DNA from: CAYMUR01 sp964393615
Lineage (GTDB): Bacteria; Planctomycetota; Planctomycetia; Pirellulales; Pirellulaceae
DNA: 64,000 bases
Assembly: GCA_964393615.1 (NCBI GenBank)
Contig: CAYMUR010000014.1
Coordinates: 19,056 to 83,055, forward strand
Direction: 5' to 3'
Shown in pieces: positions 60,680-64,000 of this stretch; positions within the stretch are counted from its first letter, which is position 1; the number at the start of each line of letters is the position of its first letter. The notes below the pieces were generated by a model that saw only the letters and a list, made by a program, of their open reading frames with translations, was not told where the DNA came from and made no database searches. Position numbers and translations under genes: made by a program.

Positions 60680-61557
60680 AGCACCTTGATGCGAATATGT
60701 CTTGATACCTGGAGATACTTGATGGATTGTGCAAATTTACCTTGACAATCACAATAACAATGTGCGACACGATTGTTATAGGGATGGCGGCCGGTCACGT
60801 AATCAGTATTGGTCTCATCTCATTAAAAAAAGGTAATCTGCGATAGGCGTGTCACGCATTTTCCATTTTCGAAGATGGTCGCTTCGTTCAACAGACTCTA
60901 GGGGGCATCATTTTTCCCTGGGTCTAACGTGCAAAGGACGCTCTACCAACTGTAGAATGGCTTTCCAGCGTCACTGGGTCAAGCAATGTTTTTTAACGGA
61001 TCCTTCCAGAGTACGAAATCAGAGCAATTTTTTCACGAATGATGGTCAAAAATGGGGCCGCTGGCAGACTTTCTGCCTGCTAAATCAGGGGAAATGATCC
61101 TCGGAGAGGTAGGAAGCATCCTCTCACCATTCTTTCGATCAGGGGTTGCTATTGGGTATCTAGTTTTTTTGTTGGCTACCGTCCGCTGAGCTGTCTTCTT
61201 ATCTGGTGTTGGAGAAAATGAACTCTGTGACGTGCATGTTACGGTAGTCACCATTTATGCAAATCGACCATGTGGCTCTGGGCTTGACTGGTAGGCAGAG
61301 GGGAAGTGTTTGTCAGAAGAGAAAAAAACTCAAAAAATTACAGGAGTCATGGTGATGATTGTCGGACAAGATTTCTGCTGTTTTGGTCAGGGTTTTTCCA
61401 CAAGTTACGGCAGAAGAAAAAGGGTGCTGTGTGAGAAAACTGTCGTAACCCCGCATCCACGCATCCTTGGAGAACTGTTAGTCTAACGGTTGAAAAGGAC
61501 CGACAATCGTTGGTTTTACCGGGGGCGTTTTGTCATTTCGTTTACTGTTTCTTTTCG
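60680..61557. other. Longest gene-free stretch, between the kinase gene and mnmG
   Basis: About 880 bases, divergent. Contains the inverted repeat at 60754-60779 and GCATCCAC/GCATCC duplicated near 61452. No tRNA, small RNA or gene was recognised. The open frame of mnmG extends to a TTG at 61510, but that region is not protein-like. A long 5' leader or small RNA cannot be excluded. Confidence 0.45.
60754..60779. promoter_or_regulatory. Inverted repeat upstream of the membrane kinase gene, possible operator
   Basis: ATAACAAT (60754-60761) and ATTGTTAT (60772-60779) are perfect inverted copies around GTGCGACACG, itself nearly symmetrical (GTG...CAC). It sits 75 bases before the kinase ATG, where a promoter is expected. 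Confidence 0.45.
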
Positions 61558-63390
61558 ATGTCAAATTCCAATTATCAATTTGATGTGATTGTTATTGGCG
61601 CCGGCCACGCTGGAACCGAAGCCGCTTTGGCGGCAGCGCGCATGGGTGCCGAGACGGCATTGTTGACAACCAATTTAGATACCGTGGGCCAGATGAGTTG
61701 TAATCCCGCGATTGGTGGCGTGGCGAAGGGACAAATTACACGAGAGATTGATGCGTTGGGAGGGGCGATGGGACAAGCCATCGATGCCACCGGAATTCAG
61801 TTTCGCCTTCTCAATCGCCGGAAAGGTCCGGCGATGCACAGTCCCCGTGCACAAGCCGACAAAAAAGCCTATCAGCAGGAAATTAAATACGTTGTCGAAA
61901 ACCAATTGCGATTGACATTAAAACAAGAGGTTGTCGAAGACCTGATCGTCGATGAGACTGGGGACAGTTCGGCCATTCGGGGGGTGCGTGTGCGTGGCGG
62001 TGCAATTTATGACGCCTGCAGTGTGATTCTCACGACGGGTACTTTTCTATCGGCATTGATGCATACAGGAGAAACCAAAACCCCGGGCGGTCGCGCTGGT
62101 GAAGGAACCACAACAGGAGTGAGTGGCGCGCTGCGGCGTCTTGGTTTCTCAATCGAACGGTTTAAAACCGGAACCCCACCTCGGTTGAATGGACGAACCA
62201 TTGATTATGACCAGACGGAAATCCAGCCAGGAGACCACGAGCCCCAGCCATTTTCGTTTCTGACAGATCGACTAGATATTGAACAAGTGCCTTGCTGGAT
62301 TACCTACACGAATCCGCAGGTTCACGAACTGATTCAAGCCAATCTCCATCGTGCTCCAATGTATAGTGGTCAGATTCAAGGGAGCGGCCCGCGTTACTGT
62401 CCTTCGATTGAAGATAAGGTTGTGCGTTTTGCCGATAAAGACAGCCATCAATTGTTTCTTGAACCTGAGGGAAGACGGACGTTAGAAGTCTATGTAAATG
62501 GTGTTTCGACCAGCCTGCCGCGTGATGTGCAGGATGCCATGTTTCGTATGATTCCGGGTCTGCAGCGGGCGGAAGTGATGCGTTATGGCTATGCGGTCGA
62601 ATATGACTTTTGCCCACCACAACAATTGTGGCCCACACTCGAAACTAAAAGTGTCAATGGGTTGTATTTCGCCGGGCAGATCAATGGCACTACCGGTTAC
62701 GAAGAAGCTGGTGCTCAAGGGCTTATGGCCGGTATTAACGCCGTGTTGAAATTGAAAGGCCAGGAACCATTTATTCTCGATCGTCAGCAGGCATATATTG
62801 GAGTCCTTATTGACGATCTGGTAACACGGGGTGTTGATGAGCCATACCGTATGTTTACCAGCCGAGCAGAGTACCGCCTGATGCTACGCCAGGACAATGC
62901 TGATCGGCGTTTGACAAAGGTGGGGAAAGAGTTAGGTGTTGTCGAACCGGAACGCTGGGAACGGTTAGAGGACAAACAACAGAAAATCGAATTGGTGATG
63001 GCAATCTTACAACAACACCGACATGGCCAGGTTACTTTGGATCAGTATTTAAAACGACCGGAAGTTGACTGGTTACAAATCATCGAATGTTGTCCGGCGC
63101 TGAGTGATGTATCGTTGGAAGTGTCACGGCAGGTTGTTTACGACATTAAATATGCGGGTTACATTTCACGGCAAAAGATTGAGGTGGCTCGTCAACAACG
63201 GTTGGCGGAGAAACGTATCCCTGCGGAATTCGACTTTGAACGCCTTACCAACTTGCGCACCGAAGCGCGAGAAAAATTCTCACATGTCCGACCTGTCAGC
63301 CTGGCCCAGGCCAGTCGTATCAGTGGGATTACTCCGGCCGATGTGGCGCTGCTTATGTTCCATTTGGAGTCTCGCGGCAAGATTCGTTAG
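61558..63390 (+). CDS. mnmG: tRNA uridine-5-carboxymethylaminomethyl modification enzyme MnmG
   Basis: MnmG (GidA) with MnmE installs the carboxymethylaminomethyl group on U34 of tRNAs using FAD and a folate one-carbon unit. The protein of about 610 residues has the FAD loop VIGAGHAGTEAALAAARMG (about 13-31), SCNPAIGGVAKGQITREIDALGG, FLSALMHTGETKTPGGRAGEG and the catalytic-region RLKTGTPPRL-like FKTGTPPRLNGRTIDY; the GidA signature GQINGTTGYEEAGAQGLMAGINA is intact, and MFTSRAEYRLMLRQDNADRRLT leads into the helical C-terminal domain. The open frame starts at TTG 61510; ATG 61558 (MSNSNYQFDVIVIG) is chosen. No clear Shine-Dalgarno. mnmE is not adjacent. Confidence 0.95.
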   Translation: MSNSNYQFDVIVIGAGHAGTEAALAAARMGAETALLTTNLDTVGQMSCNPAIGGVAKGQITREIDALGGAMGQAIDATGIQFRLLNRRKGPAMHSPRAQADKKAYQQEIKYVVENQLRLTLKQEVVEDLIVDETGDSSAIRGVRVRGGAIYDACSVILTTGTFLSALMHTGETKTPGGRAGEGTTTGVSGALRRLGFSIERFKTGTPPRLNGRTIDYDQTEIQPGDHEPQPFSFLTDRLDIEQVPCWITYTNPQVHELIQANLHRAPMYSGQIQGSGPRYCPSIEDKVVRFADKDSHQLFLEPEGRRTLEVYVNGVSTSLPRDVQDAMFRMIPGLQRAEVMRYGYAVEYDFCPPQQLWPTLETKSVNGLYFAGQINGTTGYEEAGAQGLMAGINAVLKLKGQEPFILDRQQAYIGVLIDDLVTRGVDEPYRMFTSRAEYRLMLRQDNADRRLTKVGKELGVVEPERWERLEDKQQKIELVMAILQQHRHGQVTLDQYLKRPEVDWLQIIECCPALSDVSLEVSRQVVYDIKYAGYISRQKIEVARQQRLAEKRIPAEFDFERLTNLRTEAREKFSHVRPVSLAQASRISGITPADVALLMFHLESRGKIR

Positions 63391-63843
63391 GACGCCGCCC
63401 GCCCCACCCCGAGGGATTGTTAGCTACATGGACACGGTTTGGGTTCTGCCGGACACCTACACCATGAACCCATACCATGAATCCATACCATGAAACGTCG
63501 CTGGGAACGTGAACCAGCTAAAATCATTGTATTTCTTGGCATACTGGGCCTGTCGTGGGGCCGCTCCCTGGCAGTACGCTCGTTTCCCGCTGTGTAGTTG
63601 CATAAACTGCGATATTCAGGGAAACTTTGAGTGTTAGTGAGTATTTGACGGTTTAGGAAGAATTGCTGATTTTCCTGACCTTAACGAGTGCTGTGGTCGA
63701 TGTTGACCGAAGTGTGAACGAACGCATTTTTCAAGGGGAACCTGTCTGGATTTTTGCTGACACTTGCCAGTGGGAAAGTCATGGCCAGCAGTGCTGACCC
63801 ATTTCAGTCAGTAGTTGGTACGCGATACTAGCCAGTAGACCAA
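63391..63843. other. Intergenic stretch between mnmG and the RND gene
   Basis: 453 bases with no supported gene. A 13-base repeat is at 63462-63495. No promoter for the RND gene could be singled out. Confidence 0.4.
63462..63495. repeat. 13-bp tandem repeat, about 2.5 copies
   Basis: CCATGAACCCATA (63462-63474), CCATGAATCCATA (63475-63487) and the partial CCATGAA (63488-63494) follow one another, 70 bases after mnmG. Confidence 0.88.
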
Positions 63844-64000
63844 ATGATACGACTTGCATTAAAGAATCCGTACCTCGTTGTTGTCATCGCGTTAGCCGTG
63901 TTGGTGTTGGGGCTCTATACCTATGTCTTTGAGCTACCCGCCGACTTGTTGCCACAATTCGAAACGTCTGCTGTACAGATTGTCACTTTTTATCCGGGCA
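63844..64000 (+). CDS. RND efflux transporter, N-terminal part, cut by the window edge
   Basis: Only the first 52 codons are present. ATG at 63844 gives MIRLALKNPYLVVVIALAVL followed by a hydrophobic helix and ELPADLLPQFETSAVQIVTFYPG, which is the standard start of RND permeases of the AcrB/CusA type: a basic start, TM1, then the periplasmic segment with DLLPxFxxxxVxxxTxYPG. It would pump drugs, metals or other compounds together with a membrane-fusion protein and outer-membrane channel. Which branch it belongs to needs the rest of the gene. No strong ribosome-binding site is visible. Confidence 0.85.
   Translation, partial: MIRLALKNPYLVVVIALAVLVLGLYTYVFELPADLLPQFETSAVQIVTFYPG

Noticed and set aside
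1..64000. tRNA, rRNA, CRISPR arrays, insertion sequences, prophage
   Set aside because: No T-arm-like GTTCGANTCC in a cloverleaf context, no spaced direct repeats of CRISPR size, no transposase or integrase frame was seen by eye; a covariance-model search would be decisive.

Overview
The window looks like one chromosomal segment of a planctomycete (phylum Planctomycetota), probably from a metagenome-assembled or draft genome because a run of 10 Ns interrupts a gene at 47702-47711. The assignment is inference and rests on the combination of hopanoid genes (squalene-hopene cyclase, HpnH, HpnG and an HpnN-like exporter), serine/threonine kinases with MSPEQ activation segments, a secreted haem/leucine-rich-repeat protein, an excisionase-HTH/receiver regulator, mid-range GC, short operons on both strands and frequent weak Shine-Dalgarno sites. 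No rRNA, tRNA, CRISPR array, phage or insertion sequence was recognised. Nearly all genes are core metabolism, envelope or translation genes.

Layout. 1-5 kb: a family 4 glycosyltransferase cut by the left edge, a small Ser/Thr kinase with accA six bases behind it, a CvpA-like membrane protein and a YdjM-like membrane hydrolase. 5-12 kb: dtd with an overlapping membrane gene, a secreted amidohydrolase, then the hopanoid genes shc, hpnH and hpnG read leftward. 12-17 kb: a membrane glycosyltransferase and a two-component pair with a soluble kinase, preceded by the best promoter in the window. 17-25 kb: sppA, proB, purF, a methyltransferase, trmB, a FabZ-like dehydratase and an unlisted 32-residue basic protein. 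25-31 kb: the HpnN-like exporter, an MFS transporter, trpD and a nucleoside hydrolase. 32-37 kb: an HtrA protease, a DksA/TraR zinc-finger protein, a sugar isomerase overlapping queF, and queE divergent from them. 37-43 kb: a protein joining two c-haem motifs to a predicted outer-membrane barrel, an EamA-like protein and glycyl-tRNA synthetase. 43-52 kb: a large FtsX-type permease with its LolD-like ATPase, a gap-broken prenyltransferase-fold gene, a thioesterase, rpsR, and an SSS symporter with DUF3311. 52-64 kb: mscL, a DJ-1/PfpI protein, two unknown proteins, a THUMP-like methyltransferase, the haem/LRR protein, a membrane Ser/Thr kinase, mnmG, and the first 52 codons of an RND transporter at the right edge.

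Genes that work together: shc, hpnH and hpnG make and tailor hopanoids and the HpnN-like exporter could move them outward; queE and queF are two steps of 7-deazaguanine (queuosine) synthesis; the FtsX-type permease and LolD-like ATPase form one ABC system; the SSS symporter and DUF3311 protein share a stop/start overlap; the response regulator and histidine kinase form one transcription unit.

The least ordinary items are the diheme cytochrome/porin-like fusion (37518-39263), the haem-LRR protein with a charged tail (57072-58496), the 32-residue basic protein (24835-24933), the inverted HTH-receiver architecture, and many short tandem duplications (7-24 bp period, 2-4 copies), mostly between genes. 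No unmistakably new defence or mobile system was found.
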